Position numbers and translations under genes: made by a program. Shown here in pieces: positions 51,176 to 59,846 of a DNA stretch of 64,000 bases. Origin of the DNA: Granulosicoccaceae sp. 1_MG-2023 (GTDB lineage: Bacteria; Pseudomonadota; Gammaproteobacteria; Granulosicoccales; Granulosicoccaceae). The notes beneath the pieces were generated by a model. It did no database searches. It was not told the DNA's origin and was given only the letters and a program-made list of their open reading frames with translations. Where the stretch lies: assembly GCA_030546905.1 (NCBI GenBank), contig JAUOPI010000010.1:85250-149249 (forward strand), written 5' to 3'. How positions within the stretch are numbered: the first letter of the stretch is position 1; each line of letters opens with the position of its first letter.

Positions 51176-51787
51176 ATGCGTAAGTTACTTATTTCATTTG
51201 CTTTGATGACGCCGTTGTCGGCCCTGGCCGGGCCGGGCATGGATCGCCTTGAAGCCTTCACCGACGGGCTCAAAACCTTCTCCGCGAGTTTCGAGCAGGT
51301 CGTCTACGGCGACAACGATCAAGCCGTGTCACGCTCCGGCGGCACGGTCGCCATCAAGCGCCCCGGTCAGTTCGTCTGGGATTACCGTGCGCCGGCCAAG
51401 CAGCTGATCGTCGCCGACGGCGAGAAACTCTGGGTCTATGACGAAGATCTCAAGCAGGCCACGGTCAAGCCCATGGACGACAGCCTCGGCAGTGCGCCGA
51501 TTGTGATGCTGACCGGCGATGAGCCGCTGGAATCGCAGTTCACCATCGAAGAGCTGGGCAATGCCGAAGGTATCGACTGGCTGGAGCTGACCTCCAAAGG
51601 CGAGGACAGTGAATTCCGTTCGGTTTATCTCGGTCTCAACAAAGACGGCCTGGCCGCCATGTCGCTGCAGGACAGCTTCGGTCAGGAAACCCAGATCCGT
51701 TTCAGTGATGTGGCGCGCAACCAGCCGGTGGACGACAGTCTGTTCCGCTTTACGCCGCCGCAGGGCACGGACGTACTTGGCGAGTAA
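51176..51787 (+). CDS. lolA: Outer-membrane lipoprotein carrier protein LolA
   Basis: LolA carries lipoproteins across the periplasm from LolCDE to LolB. The 203-residue protein has a signal peptide ending ALA (about residue 18) and the LolA fold with SFEQVVYGD, RPGQFVWDYRAPAKQ and LWVYDEDLKQ. It follows ftsK, the usual order. A hairpin terminator follows. Confidence 0.94.
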   Translation: MRKLLISFALMTPLSALAGPGMDRLEAFTDGLKTFSASFEQVVYGDNDQAVSRSGGTVAIKRPGQFVWDYRAPAKQLIVADGEKLWVYDEDLKQATVKPMDDSLGSAPIVMLTGDEPLESQFTIEELGNAEGIDWLELTSKGEDSEFRSVYLGLNKDGLAAMSLQDSFGQETQIRFSDVARNQPVDDSLFRFTPPQGTDVLGE

Positions 51788-51822
51788 ACACGCTCTCGTG
51801 TGACCCGCTGACAACAACAGAT

Positions 51823-51849
51823 AAACGCGGGCCCGGTGTCCGCGTTTTT
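51823..51849 (+). terminator. Rho-independent terminator after lolA
   Basis: AAACGCGG at 51823-51830 pairs with CCGCGTTT at 51840-51847, followed by T residues. It separates lolA from the transporter gene. Confidence 0.82.
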
Positions 51850-51947
51850 CGTTTCGGCGCCGCATGGCCGGCGCACGCGCGACGCAGCCGCTGAGGCTTG
51901 CGCCGTGTTTTCTTTGATTTCCGGAAATTGCCAGAAGGACCTCTGTT

Positions 51948-53726
51948 ATGCCCCTGATGCCGCTAGAGGCATGGTTGGCTGTGACCGTTGTGCTGTTTGT
52001 TCTGATTGCGCTGGCCGGCACGCGCCTGGAGCCGGATGTGATCCTGCTCAGCGGTGTCACGGTGCTCCTGTTGCTCGGTGTGCTGACGCCTGAGACGGCG
52101 TTTGCCGGATTTGCCAGTCCGGCGCTGATTACCATCGGTGTGTTGTATGTGGTGGTCGCGGGCGTTACGGATACCGGCGCGATGCGCTTGCTCGCCGCGC
52201 CGGTGCTGGGGCGGCCCTCATCCGAGCGCGCCGCGCTGTGGCGCTTGATGCCGGCGGTGTCAGCCATGTCGGCCTTTCTCAATAATACGCCGGTGGTGGC
52301 GATGCTGGTGCCGGTGGTGCAGGACTGGGCGGCACGGCATAAGTTGCCGGCTTCGCGCTTGTTGCTGCCGCTGTCCTATGCCTCGATTCTCGGCGGCACC
52401 TGCACGCTGATCGGCACCAGTACCAATCTGCTGGTCTCGGGGCTGGTTGCCGCCGACGGCTCGATTGCGGCACCGGGTTTTTTCGATGTTGCCTGGCTGG
52501 GTCTGCCTTGTGCGCTGATCGGCATCGGCTTTGTCATCCTGACCGGGCCGTGGCTCTTGCCGAAGCGTCGCCAATCGGTGCGCGAACCGGCGGACATCCG
52601 CGAGTACTCCGTGGAGATGCTGGTCGAGGAGGGCAGTGAGCTGGTCGGCAAGAATGTCGGTCAGGCCGGGCTGCGGCAACTGTCAGGGCTTTATCTGGCC
52701 GAGATTGAACGTCAGGGAAAGGTGCTGGCGGCGGTCGGTCCGCTGGAAGAACTGCATGCCGGTGACCGGCTGATCTTTGTGGGCAACACGGAATCGGTGG
52801 CGGATCTGTATAAAATCCGCGGCCTGGTGCCGGCGCAGGACCAGGTTTTCAAACTCAGCAGCCCGCGCCACGAGCGGGTGATGGTCGAGGCGGTGGTGTC
52901 GCCCTCGTCGCCGTTTCTTGGCAAGACCATCCGCGAAGCGCGTTTCCGGACCCACTATCAGGGCGTGGTGATCGCTGCGGCCCGTGGCGGGCGGCGTCTG
53001 CCCGGCAAGGTCGGCGATATCGTCACTGATGTGGGCGATACACTGCTGATCGAAGCGCGGCCGGCCTTTCTTGAGCGCTACCGTCATTCGCGGGATTTCC
53101 TGCTGATCAGCGCGCTGGAGGAGGCCTCGCCGTTGCGACACGAGCGCAGTTGGGTGGCTATCGCGATTCTTCTGGGCATGGTGCTGGCCGCGGCCAGCGG
53201 ACTCGTGCCCATGTCGGTCGCGGCCCTGGTCGCCGCGGCCCTGATGCTGATCACGCGTTGCACCTCAACACACAAGGCCCGGCGTCAGATCGACTGGTCG
53301 GTGCTGGTGACGATCGGGGCGGCCATCGGGCTTGGCCGCGCGCTGGAAGACAGCGGCGCGGCTGCGGCTTTGGCCGGGGCGTGGATCGGCGTCGGCGGGG
53401 ACAATCCGTGGCTGGCCTTGTTGATGGTTTACCTGCTGACCAGCCTGTTTACCGAGGTCATTACCAATAATGCGGCGGCGGTGATGATGTTCACCATCGC
53501 CAAGGCCACGGCGGCGGGTTTGTCGGTGAGTTTCACACCGTTCGTTTTCGTGATTATGATGGCCGCTTCGGCCAGTTTCGCCACACCGATCGGTTATCAA
53601 ACCAATCTGATGGTGTATGGTCCGGGTGGTTACCGCTTTTCCGATTACCTGAAAATCGGTATCCCGCTGAATTTGTTGCTGGCGTTGGTGGCTGTGGCGC
53701 TGGCGCCGCTGATCTGGCCCTTCTGA
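51948..53726 (+). CDS. SLC13/DASS-type transporter with two RCK_C (TrkA-C) domains
   Basis: This 592-residue inner-membrane permease belongs to the divalent anion:Na+ symporter superfamily. The first membrane half (about 5-205) has the SNT-like motif [13 protein letters not shown] and [17 protein letters not shown]. Two cytoplasmic RCK_C domains follow (about 215-300 and 305-385), then the second half with the matching [14 protein letters not shown] and [10 protein letters not shown]. The layout resembles sulfate-type transporters of the SAC1/SLT kind, but the substrate is not shown by the sequence. It interrupts the usual lolA-rarA neighbourhood. Confidence 0.87.
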   Translation: MPLMPLEAWLAVTVVLFVLIALAGTRLEPDVILLSGVTVLLLLGVLTPETAFAGFASPALITIGVLYVVVAGVTDTGAMRLLAAPVLGRPSSERAALWRLMPAVSAMSAFLNNTPVVAMLVPVVQDWAARHKLPASRLLLPLSYASILGGTCTLIGTSTNLLVSGLVAADGSIAAPGFFDVAWLGLPCALIGIGFVILTGPWLLPKRRQSVREPADIREYSVEMLVEEGSELVGKNVGQAGLRQLSGLYLAEIERQGKVLAAVGPLEELHAGDRLIFVGNTESVADLYKIRGLVPAQDQVFKLSSPRHERVMVEAVVSPSSPFLGKTIREARFRTHYQGVVIAAARGGRRLPGKVGDIVTDVGDTLLIEARPAFLERYRHSRDFLLISALEEASPLRHERSWVAIAILLGMVLAAASGLVPMSVAALVAAALMLITRCTSTHKARRQIDWSVLVTIGAAIGLGRALEDSGAAAALAGAWIGVGGDNPWLALLMVYLLTSLFTEVITNNAAAVMMFTIAKATAAGLSVSFTPFVFVIMMAASASFATPIGYQTNLMVYGPGGYRFSDYLKIGIPLNLLLALVAVALAPLIWPF

Positions 53727-53769
53727 GCAAGGGCCGCTTGTTGCGACTAACAGGAACCGACCAATCACC

Positions 53770-55119
53770 ATGAGCCAGCAGTCCCTGCTCGAAACCTCCT
53801 CGCCGTTGCGCCCGCTTGCCGACCGGATGCGGCCGCGTAATCTGGACGAATATGCCGGTCAGCAGCATTTGCTCGGCAAGAACAGCACCCTGCGTCAGGC
53901 GCTGGAAAGCGACCGCCTGCATTCGATGATTTTCTGGGGACCGCCCGGCACCGGTAAAACCACCTTGGCGACCATGATTGCGCGGCACTGCAATGCCGAG
54001 TTCCTCAGCGTCTCGGCGGTATTGTCCGGGGTGAAGGAAATCCGTGAGGCGATCAGCCGTGCCCGCGAAGTGCAGCAAATCAGCGGCCGGCGCAGCATTT
54101 TGTTTGTCGATGAGGTGCACCGCTTCAACAAAAGCCAGCAGGACGCCTTTCTGCCGCATGTGGAAGACGGCACCGTCGTCTTTATCGGCGCGACCACCGA
54201 GAATCCCTCGTTTGAGCTGAATAACGCCTTGCTCTCGCGCTGCCGGACTTATGTGCTGAAAAGCCTCGGCAAAGAGGATATACGCGCGATTATCGATCGC
54301 GCGCTGGACGATACCGAACGCGGGCTGGGCAATCAGGATGTGGAGTTCCCGGCGGCCTTGCGCGACGCGCTGGCCGCGACTGCCGACGGTGATGCCCGGC
54401 GCGCCCTGTTGCTGCTCGAGCTGGCGGTCGATAGCGCGCCGGAGACGGATGGCCTGAAGCGGATTGATGAGAATGTCCTGCGCGAAGTCACGCGCGGCTC
54501 CCTGCGGCGTTTCGATAAGGGCGGCGAAGCCTTTTATGACCAGATCTCGGCGCTGCACAAATCGGTGCGCGGCTCGAGTCCTGATGGCGCGCTGTACTGG
54601 TTCTGCCGGATGATCGACGGCGGTTGCGACCCGCGCTATATCGCACGCCGGGTGCTGCGTATTGCGGTCGAGGATATCGGCATTGCCGATCCGCGGGCTT
54701 TGCAGATGGCGCAGTTTGCCTGGGACACTTACCAGCGTTTGGGCAGCCCGGAAGGTGAGCTGGCCATCGCCCAGGCGATTGTCTTTTTGGCCTGTGCGCC
54801 GAAGAGTAACGCGGTCTATACGGCCTATAAGAGCGCCATGGCGATGGCCCGTGAGAGTGGTTCACAGGAGGTGCCGATGCATCTGCGCAATGCGCCGACC
54901 AAGCTCATGAAAGAGCTCGGTTATGGTGAGAACTACCGCTATGCGCACGATGAGGTCGACGGCTTTGCCGCCGGTGCGAGCTACTTCCCCGACGATCTGG
55001 GTGAGCCGGAGTTGTATCATCCGGTGCCGCGCGGGCTGGAAATCAAAATCGGTGAGAAACTGAGCCGCCTGCGTGAACTGAACCGGCAGGCACAAAACGA
55101 CACGGAGCCTGAGGGCTGA
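53770..55119 (+). CDS. rarA: Replication-associated recombination protein A
   Basis: RarA (MgsA) is a AAA+ ATPase related to clamp loaders that acts at stalled forks. The 449-residue protein has Walker [10 protein letters not shown] (57-65), Walker B ILFVDEVH, sensor 1 GATTENPSF and the C-terminal tetramerisation region ([18 protein letters not shown]). It lies downstream of ftsK-lolA, with the SLC13 gene in between. Confidence 0.95.
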   Translation: MSQQSLLETSSPLRPLADRMRPRNLDEYAGQQHLLGKNSTLRQALESDRLHSMIFWGPPGTGKTTLATMIARHCNAEFLSVSAVLSGVKEIREAISRAREVQQISGRRSILFVDEVHRFNKSQQDAFLPHVEDGTVVFIGATTENPSFELNNALLSRCRTYVLKSLGKEDIRAIIDRALDDTERGLGNQDVEFPAALRDALAATADGDARRALLLLELAVDSAPETDGLKRIDENVLREVTRGSLRRFDKGGEAFYDQISALHKSVRGSSPDGALYWFCRMIDGGCDPRYIARRVLRIAVEDIGIADPRALQMAQFAWDTYQRLGSPEGELAIAQAIVFLACAPKSNAVYTAYKSAMAMARESGSQEVPMHLRNAPTKLMKELGYGENYRYAHDEVDGFAAGASYFPDDLGEPELYHPVPRGLEIKIGEKLSRLRELNRQAQNDTEPEG

Positions 55120-55129
55120 GGTCGCGGTA

Positions 55130-55597
55130 TCAGCTGATATCGCTGTCGATAATCCGGCTCAGACCTTCCCGCATGGCGCTGAGGTTTTCGTCGCCGACCA
55201 CCGACACGAGACTGCTGTCGATGCGGATAAAATCCGCCAGCATGCTGTTGCGCAGGCTGTGGCCTTCGTCGGTCAGGTACAGCGCATGGGTGCGTCGGTC
55301 CTGCGGCGAGGGGCGGCGTTCAATCAGCTTCCGTTTTTGCAGTGCATCGAGCAGGCCGACCATATTGGTCCGCTGAATTGACAGCGCCTGGGCCACGGCA
55401 CTCTGACTCAGGCCGGGATTGACCGCCACCAGCTCCAGTACGGCAAATTGCGTCGGCCTGATAGCGGTCTCGGCGAAGGTTTGCTGATATTGCTGAAACA
55501 AGCGCAGCTGCGCGCGGCGCAGCAGGTAGCCCAGTGAGTTGTGCAACACGCCGAAATCAATTGCTTCATCCTGCCCGGGCGATCGCTCTGAAACCAT
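55130..55597 (-). CDS. MarR-family transcriptional regulator
   Basis: This 155-residue winged-helix regulator has the MarR core from about 20 to 130, with LSQSAVAQALSIQRTNMVGL as the recognition region and the wing RRPSPQDRRTHALYLTDEG. It is divergent from the carboxymuconolactone-decarboxylase-like gene with 114 bases between the starts, the layout of a local repressor and its target. Such regulators usually sense phenolic or oxidant ligands; the ligand here is unknown. Confidence 0.88.
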   Translation of the reverse strand: MVSERSPGQDEAIDFGVLHNSLGYLLRRAQLRLFQQYQQTFAETAIRPTQFAVLELVAVNPGLSQSAVAQALSIQRTNMVGLLDALQKRKLIERRPSPQDRRTHALYLTDEGHSLRNSMLADFIRIDSSLVSVVGDENLSAMREGLSRIIDSDIS

Positions 55598-55711
55598 GAC
55601 TGTGATACCGTATTATTGATCGGAAGTGGATAATTATTACATATAACAATCTGCTGCAGGTCGTCCGATGGCAGTTATTTGCCTTCTGTTTCGCAATCCG
55701 GAGCGTATTTC
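55598..55711. promoter_or_regulatory. Divergent control region between the marR-like and CMD genes
   Basis: The region contains TTGATC (55616-55621) and TACATA (55638-55643), 16 bases apart, as a candidate rightward promoter. An AT-rich palindrome ATAATTAT (55630-55637) in the spacer could be the MarR operator. Confidence 0.45.
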
Positions 55712-56218
55712 GTGAGTCAATCATTGTTTGAAGAAGGTTTGTCTGTGCGCCGTGAGGTGATGGGCGATGAGTTTGTCGAGCGTGCCCTGCAGGGCGCCGA
55801 TGCCTTCACCATGCCACTGCAGAAGCTGGTGACTGAGAACTGTTGGGGTACGGTCTGGCCCCGTGACGGACTTGACCGCAAGACCCGCAGTCTGGTGACG
55901 GTGGCCACGCTGGTGGCACTGAAAGCCCACAATGAGCTTAAAGGTCATGTGCGCGGCGCCTTACGCAATGGTGCGACCGTCGAAGAGATACAGGAAGTGC
56001 TGCTGCATACCACGGTGTACTGTGGCATGCCGGCCGGTCTGGAAGCCTTCCGGGCTGCCAAAGAGGTGGTCGATGCCTGGCAGCAGGAGCAGCAGGAGCA
56101 GCAGGAGCAGCAGGAGCAGCAGGAGCAGCAGGAGCAAGCAGGAGCAAGGCTGAACGCGGGCCCGGCTCCTGCGCTTTGGTTTAAGGGCGTTGTTGCTGTT
56201 GCTGCAAAAGCGCTTTGA
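55712..56218 (+). CDS. Carboxymuconolactone decarboxylase family protein with frameshifted repeat tail
   Basis: This 168-residue frame starts at a GTG (55712, with GGAG upstream). Residues about 1-122 match the CMD/PcaC family (RREVMGDEFVER, KTRSLVTVATL, GATVEEIQEVLLHTTVYCGMP), small alpha-helical proteins including gamma-carboxymuconolactone decarboxylase and peroxidases. A tract of six exact 9-base units then codes Gln-Gln-Glu repeats. Just after it an extra A (56136-56137) appears to shift the frame: without it the repeat continues for a seventh unit and ends at TGA (56151-56153). The 26-residue end (from 56141) is therefore probably not native and overlaps the next gene. Confidence 0.8.
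   Translation: MSQSLFEEGLSVRREVMGDEFVERALQGADAFTMPLQKLVTENCWGTVWPRDGLDRKTRSLVTVATLVALKAHNELKGHVRGALRNGATVEEIQEVLLHTTVYCGMPAGLEAFRAAKEVVDAWQQEQQEQQEQQEQQEQQEQAGARLNAGPAPALWFKGVVAVAAKAL
56081..56144 (+). repeat. Tandem 9-base repeat (CAGCAGGAG)
   Basis: Six exact copies lie at 56081-56134, followed by a seventh (56135-56144) that carries one extra A. The unit length is a multiple of three, so copy-number change keeps the frame, but the extra base does not. Slippage during replication is the likely origin. Confidence 0.95.
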
Positions 56219-56990
56219 GTTCGGCGATCTGCGCGGACAGGTCCTCGATGGTCGGCACTCCGTCGGCGGCCTGCTGGGCTTTGCGCTCGGCCGCATGCTC
56301 GTCTTCCATCACACCGACCACGATGCCGATCACCATATTCAGAAAGGCAAAGGCGGTCAGGAAGATAAAGCTCATGTAATAGCTCCAGCTCAGCGGGTAG
56401 ACCGTCATGGTTTCGTACATCACATCGGTCCAGTCCTCAAAGGTCATGACCCGGAACAGGGTCAGCATGGAAATGGCGATGTCGCCCCACAGCTCCGCAT
56501 TTATCGGGCGGAAGAAGGTCGTGCCGACCGCCGCGTAGATGTAGAAGATGATAAACATCAGCAAAATGACATAGCCGAGCTGGGGCAGGGCTTTGAGCAG
56601 GGAATTGAGCAGGGTGCGCAGCTCCGGCACGATCGAGACCATCCGCAGGACGCGGAAGATGCGCACCAGGCGCCCGATCAGGGCCAGCTCACTGTCTTCG
56701 ATGGGAATCAGACTGACCACCACGATCAGCGTATCGAAGATATTCCAGCCGCTTTTGAAGAAATCGGCTTTGCGCTCCTCGGCGAGAAAGCGCACGACGA
56801 TTTCGAAGAGAAAGATAAACGTAATCGACCAGTCCAGCGCGGTGATCAGCTGCAGGGCGGTCTCGTTGATTTCATAGGTTTTGGCGCCGATCAGCAGAGC
56901 CGAGAGGATGATGATCGAAACGACAAAGGTTTCGAAAAGCTTGTTACTGCGGATGCGCGCAGAGATTTCCTGTAGTTGAGTGATGCTCAT
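56181..56990 (-). CDS. Voltage-gated cation channel of the NavBac type
   Basis: This 269-residue six-helix channel subunit should act as a tetramer in the inner membrane. Helices S1-S3 lie at about 20-95. The voltage sensor S4 has arginines at 107, 110, 113 and 116 (GRLVRIFRVLRM). S5 is at about 137-157, then the pore loop with filter TFEDWTD (183-189, Glu185) and S6 at about 205-228. A C-terminal coiled coil ending in a glutamine run follows, as in NaChBac-like channels. Sodium channels of this family have TLESWS-type filters; Asp186 and Asp189 here resemble engineered calcium-selective forms. The 3' end overlaps the frameshifted tail of the convergent gene. Confidence 0.9.
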   Translation of the reverse strand: MSITQLQEISARIRSNKLFETFVVSIIILSALLIGAKTYEINETALQLITALDWSITFIFLFEIVVRFLAEERKADFFKSGWNIFDTLIVVVSLIPIEDSELALIGRLVRIFRVLRMVSIVPELRTLLNSLLKALPQLGYVILLMFIIFYIYAAVGTTFFRPINAELWGDIAISMLTLFRVMTFEDWTDVMYETMTVYPLSWSYYMSFIFLTAFAFLNMVIGIVVGVMEDEHAAERKAQQAADGVPTIEDLSAQIAELKALLQQQQQRP

Positions 56991-57216
56991 AGTTGGTCAG
57001 TCATTTTGACAGGGCACAGTTACCAAAGGCGGGATTCTAGGTGCAGTGCCACAAAGCAACAAGCGCGGTTGTCTGACAAGCTGATAAGCCGGATTGAGGG
57101 CCAAGGTTGCAATAAAAGGGTTTGTGCGATCTTATCGCATGGGGCAGGACTTGGTTTGTTTGTTCTGTCCCCGTGATGGCGGTGGTGTTGCATATCTGAG
57201 AAAACGGAGAAACATT

Positions 57217-58125
57217 ATGTCGCGTGTGCCTGCAATCCCGGCCGGGCTGCAGCCCTGGTCCCAGAAAATTACCGGCCTCACGATCCGTGGCTGGGCAACG
57301 CCGCCGTCGGGTAAGCCGCTGATTCATTTTCTGCACGGCAACGGTCTTTGCGGTCTGACGTATTGGCCGCTGTTATCGCGTCTGCGGGATGACTTTGACC
57401 TGGTCATGACCGATATCCAGGGGCACGGCGACAGCGACACCGGCACGCGTTTTCTCGGCTGGAATCGCAACGCCGATGTATGCGAGCGCCTGCTGCGCCA
57501 TCGCCTGCAGGATCATGACCGTGATCAGCCCGTCTACGGCATGGGCCATTCGCTCGGTGCGGTTCTGACGACCCTGCTGTCGGTACGCGAGCCGGCGCTG
57601 TTCGACCGCCTGTTACTGCTCGATCCGGTGTACTTCCCGCGTGGGATTCTGCTGGGCATGGCGGGACTGAGCCTGTTTAATTCAATCCCGGCCCTGACGC
57701 CGTTGGCACGGAGTGCTCGTAAACGTCGCGCCGACTGGCCGGGCAGGGCGGCGGCCCGCGAGCATCTGCAGCAGCGCGGCGTGTACCGCGACTGGGAAGC
57801 AGAAGCGCTGCAGGCCTTTGTCGATTGGGGCATGCGCGAGACCGACGGCGGCGTGAGTCTGAAATGTGACCCGAAGACCGAAGCGCGTTTTTTCGGTTCT
57901 TACCCGAAAGGTCTTTGGCGTGCCATAAAACGGCTTAATGTGACGACCGACGTGGTGATCGGCGAGAATACCTACCCGTTTGTGTTGCGAAGCGTGCCGC
58001 CTTTGCCACAAATAAACCCCAGGTTCCGCGTGACATCAGTGCCGGGCGGGCATTGTTTTATGCTCGAGGACAGTGCAGCAACTGCGGCGCTGGTACGCGA
58101 AAAACTACAACACGGGCCTCACTGA
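57217..58125 (+). CDS. Alpha/beta-fold hydrolase
   Basis: This 302-residue hydrolase has the oxyanion HGNG motif, the nucleophile elbow GHSLG and a late histidine in GGHCFML. The cap region (about 150-215) is basic. The substrate is unknown. The ATG at 57217 has CGGAG upstream; an upstream extension from 57094 has no family features. It is followed by osmC after 33 bases, possibly in one operon. Confidence 0.87.
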   Translation: MSRVPAIPAGLQPWSQKITGLTIRGWATPPSGKPLIHFLHGNGLCGLTYWPLLSRLRDDFDLVMTDIQGHGDSDTGTRFLGWNRNADVCERLLRHRLQDHDRDQPVYGMGHSLGAVLTTLLSVREPALFDRLLLLDPVYFPRGILLGMAGLSLFNSIPALTPLARSARKRRADWPGRAAAREHLQQRGVYRDWEAEALQAFVDWGMRETDGGVSLKCDPKTEARFFGSYPKGLWRAIKRLNVTTDVVIGENTYPFVLRSVPPLPQINPRFRVTSVPGGHCFMLEDSAATAALVREKLQHGPH

Positions 58126-58158
58126 AAGGCCCGGCCAAACCCTCATAAGGAGAAACAG

Positions 58159-58593
58159 ATGCAGGCATATCCGCATAAATACCAGGTCACCAGCGAAGGC
58201 GCCGCTCAGGGCAATGTCGAACTGACATCACCGGGCTTGCAGTCCCTGACCACCGCGCCGCCGCCGCAGTTCGGTGGCCCCGAAGGCATCTGGTCTCCCG
58301 AGACCCTGTTCGCCGCATCGGTGGCCGATTGCTACATTCTGTCGTTCCGCGCGGTGACACAGATGAAAAAATTCGACTGGATTGCGATCCGTTGCGAAAC
58401 CGATGCGATTCTCGACAAGCCCGAGCGTCTGCCCATGTTCACCCGCCTGGATCTGCGCGTGACCCTGACTGTGGCGGCCGGGACGGATAAGGCAGAAGCG
58501 GAGAAACTGCTGCAACGGGCCAAGGATATTTGTCTGGTGACCAATTCCATGACCGCCGAGAAGACGCTGACGACAGAGATTGTCGAGGCCTGA
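58159..58593 (+). CDS. OsmC-family peroxiredoxin-like protein
   Basis: This 144-residue protein matches the OsmC/Ohr fold, which reduces organic hydroperoxides with two cysteines; here they lie in VADCYILSF and KDICLVTNSM. It resembles the broader OsmC group more than Ohr. It has an AAGGAG ribosome site and follows the hydrolase gene. A 13-bp hairpin follows it. Confidence 0.88.
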   Translation: MQAYPHKYQVTSEGAAQGNVELTSPGLQSLTTAPPPQFGGPEGIWSPETLFAASVADCYILSFRAVTQMKKFDWIAIRCETDAILDKPERLPMFTRLDLRVTLTVAAGTDKAEAEKLLQRAKDICLVTNSMTAEKTLTTEIVEA

Positions 58594-58600
58594 GTGCGCG

Positions 58601-58634
58601 GGCTTTGTGCCGGGTCCGCTGCCGGCACAAAGCC
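58601..58634 (+). terminator. Perfect 13-bp hairpin after the osmC-like gene
   Basis: GGCTTTGTGCCGG (58601-58613) pairs perfectly with CCGGCACAAAGCC (58622-58634). There is no long T tract, so it may end transcription weakly or protect the mRNA end. Confidence 0.6.
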
Positions 58635-58746
58635 ATCCCTTTGGCGGCCTGTCTTGCGCTGCACCGGCAGGTCTGTATTATTTTATTGCTCGTAAGTGAT
58701 TCCTGTCTTTTTCCCTGACGCCGCATCCACGGCGATGTGAGTCTGC

Positions 58747-59718
58747 ATGTCCGGACATCTCGTAAAACATATGCTGAAAGTGGCCGTCCTGACGCTGGCG
58801 GTGTCGGTTTTGCTGCTGGAGACCCTCGGGCCGCTGATCGGTATCCGCGGTTATGTGGGGCCGCTGCTGATGGAGCAGATCGCGCGCTTTCGTGACGCAG
58901 ACACTGACACGCAACGGGGCTCAGCGCTGCCGCCGCTGGCGGGATCAGACACGCCTGTGCAGGCCGCGCCGCCGGCGGCTGTGCCTGAGCTGCCGGCGAC
59001 GCTGCGGCCGGGCAGTCCCGAGGCGGTGGCCATGGAAAGCTGTGTTACGGCGATCAGTGCCGTCAGTCTGCATCCGCAATTTAACCGGGTGCCGTTTGTC
59101 GGTCCGCGCCATGACGGCGACAATATCATCTACGTCTGGGATGCCGATGCGCCCTTGGTGGCGATGGCCGTCGACGGCAGCGAAGTGAGTCGCAATGTGT
59201 ATTGCGAAGTGCTGCCCGGCGGGGCGGTAAGCCGGCTCGATATCGACGGCCGCACCCTGGCTGTCGATCCGCAGGGCCGTCGCGAGATCACCAACGGCTG
59301 GCAGGTTTACCGCGCGGTCTCCGGTATTGACGGCAGCACCAATGTGACGGTGGTGGGCAAGGCCCTGCATGCCCTGTCTGACGGCACCACCGTGCCGGAA
59401 CTGATCCTGCGTTGCGGCGAAGACAAAACCGTCGCCCACCTGAACGCCGCGGTGCCGCTGGGCGAGCCGGGCAGTACGGTTCAGGTCACCACGGTGGTGG
59501 ACGGCCGGGAAAGCCGCGCCGGCTGGCGGGTCGCCGAAGACGGCCGTAATCTCTTTGCCAGCGGGCACGCGATTGCCTTTATCCGCAGCCTGATGCGCGC
59601 CGGCACATTTTCCCTGCGCTTTGCTGACGCGCAAGGGCAGGAGCAGGAATCACCCTTCGATCCCAATGGTGTGACCGCCGCTGTCGCGCCGCTTCAGGAA
59701 GCCTGTCACTGGCAGTGA
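58747..59718 (+). CDS. VasI/TagO-like secretion-associated protein (orphan)
   Basis: This 323-residue protein has an N-terminal membrane helix (about 10-30), a Pro/Ala-rich linker (about 55-85), a conserved cysteine-bearing segment (AMESCVTAISAVS) and a C-terminal domain. The C-terminal domain (about 190-322) resembles the VasI/TagO family of type VI secretion loci: SGIDGSTNVTV, VPELILRCGED, LFASGHAIAFIRSLM and VAPLQEACHW. No type VI genes lie nearby. It may be an envelope protein with a general role; the family call rests on remembered pattern similarity. Confidence 0.65.
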   Translation: MSGHLVKHMLKVAVLTLAVSVLLLETLGPLIGIRGYVGPLLMEQIARFRDADTDTQRGSALPPLAGSDTPVQAAPPAAVPELPATLRPGSPEAVAMESCVTAISAVSLHPQFNRVPFVGPRHDGDNIIYVWDADAPLVAMAVDGSEVSRNVYCEVLPGGAVSRLDIDGRTLAVDPQGRREITNGWQVYRAVSGIDGSTNVTVVGKALHALSDGTTVPELILRCGEDKTVAHLNAAVPLGEPGSTVQVTTVVDGRESRAGWRVAEDGRNLFASGHAIAFIRSLMRAGTFSLRFADAQGQEQESPFDPNGVTAAVAPLQEACHWQ

Positions 59719-59846
59719 TGCTGCATTGCGGCATTCATTGACGGCACGGCCTCTGCATTGCCTTCAGTTATGCTGCGGGCTTTGCCGTTTGGTAATCGCC
59801 TCGCTAAACTAGCCTGCCGCCTGTTTCAGGTGCCCTGTGTGATGGA

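Noticed and set aside
56081..56144. Short direct repeats considered as a CRISPR or regulatory array
   Set aside because: The units are 9 bases, contiguous, in frame and without spacers; this is a coding microsatellite-like tract.
58747..59718. Part of a type VI secretion cluster
   Set aside because: Only a VasI-like domain is present; no sheath, Hcp, VgrG, ClpV or baseplate genes lie in the window.
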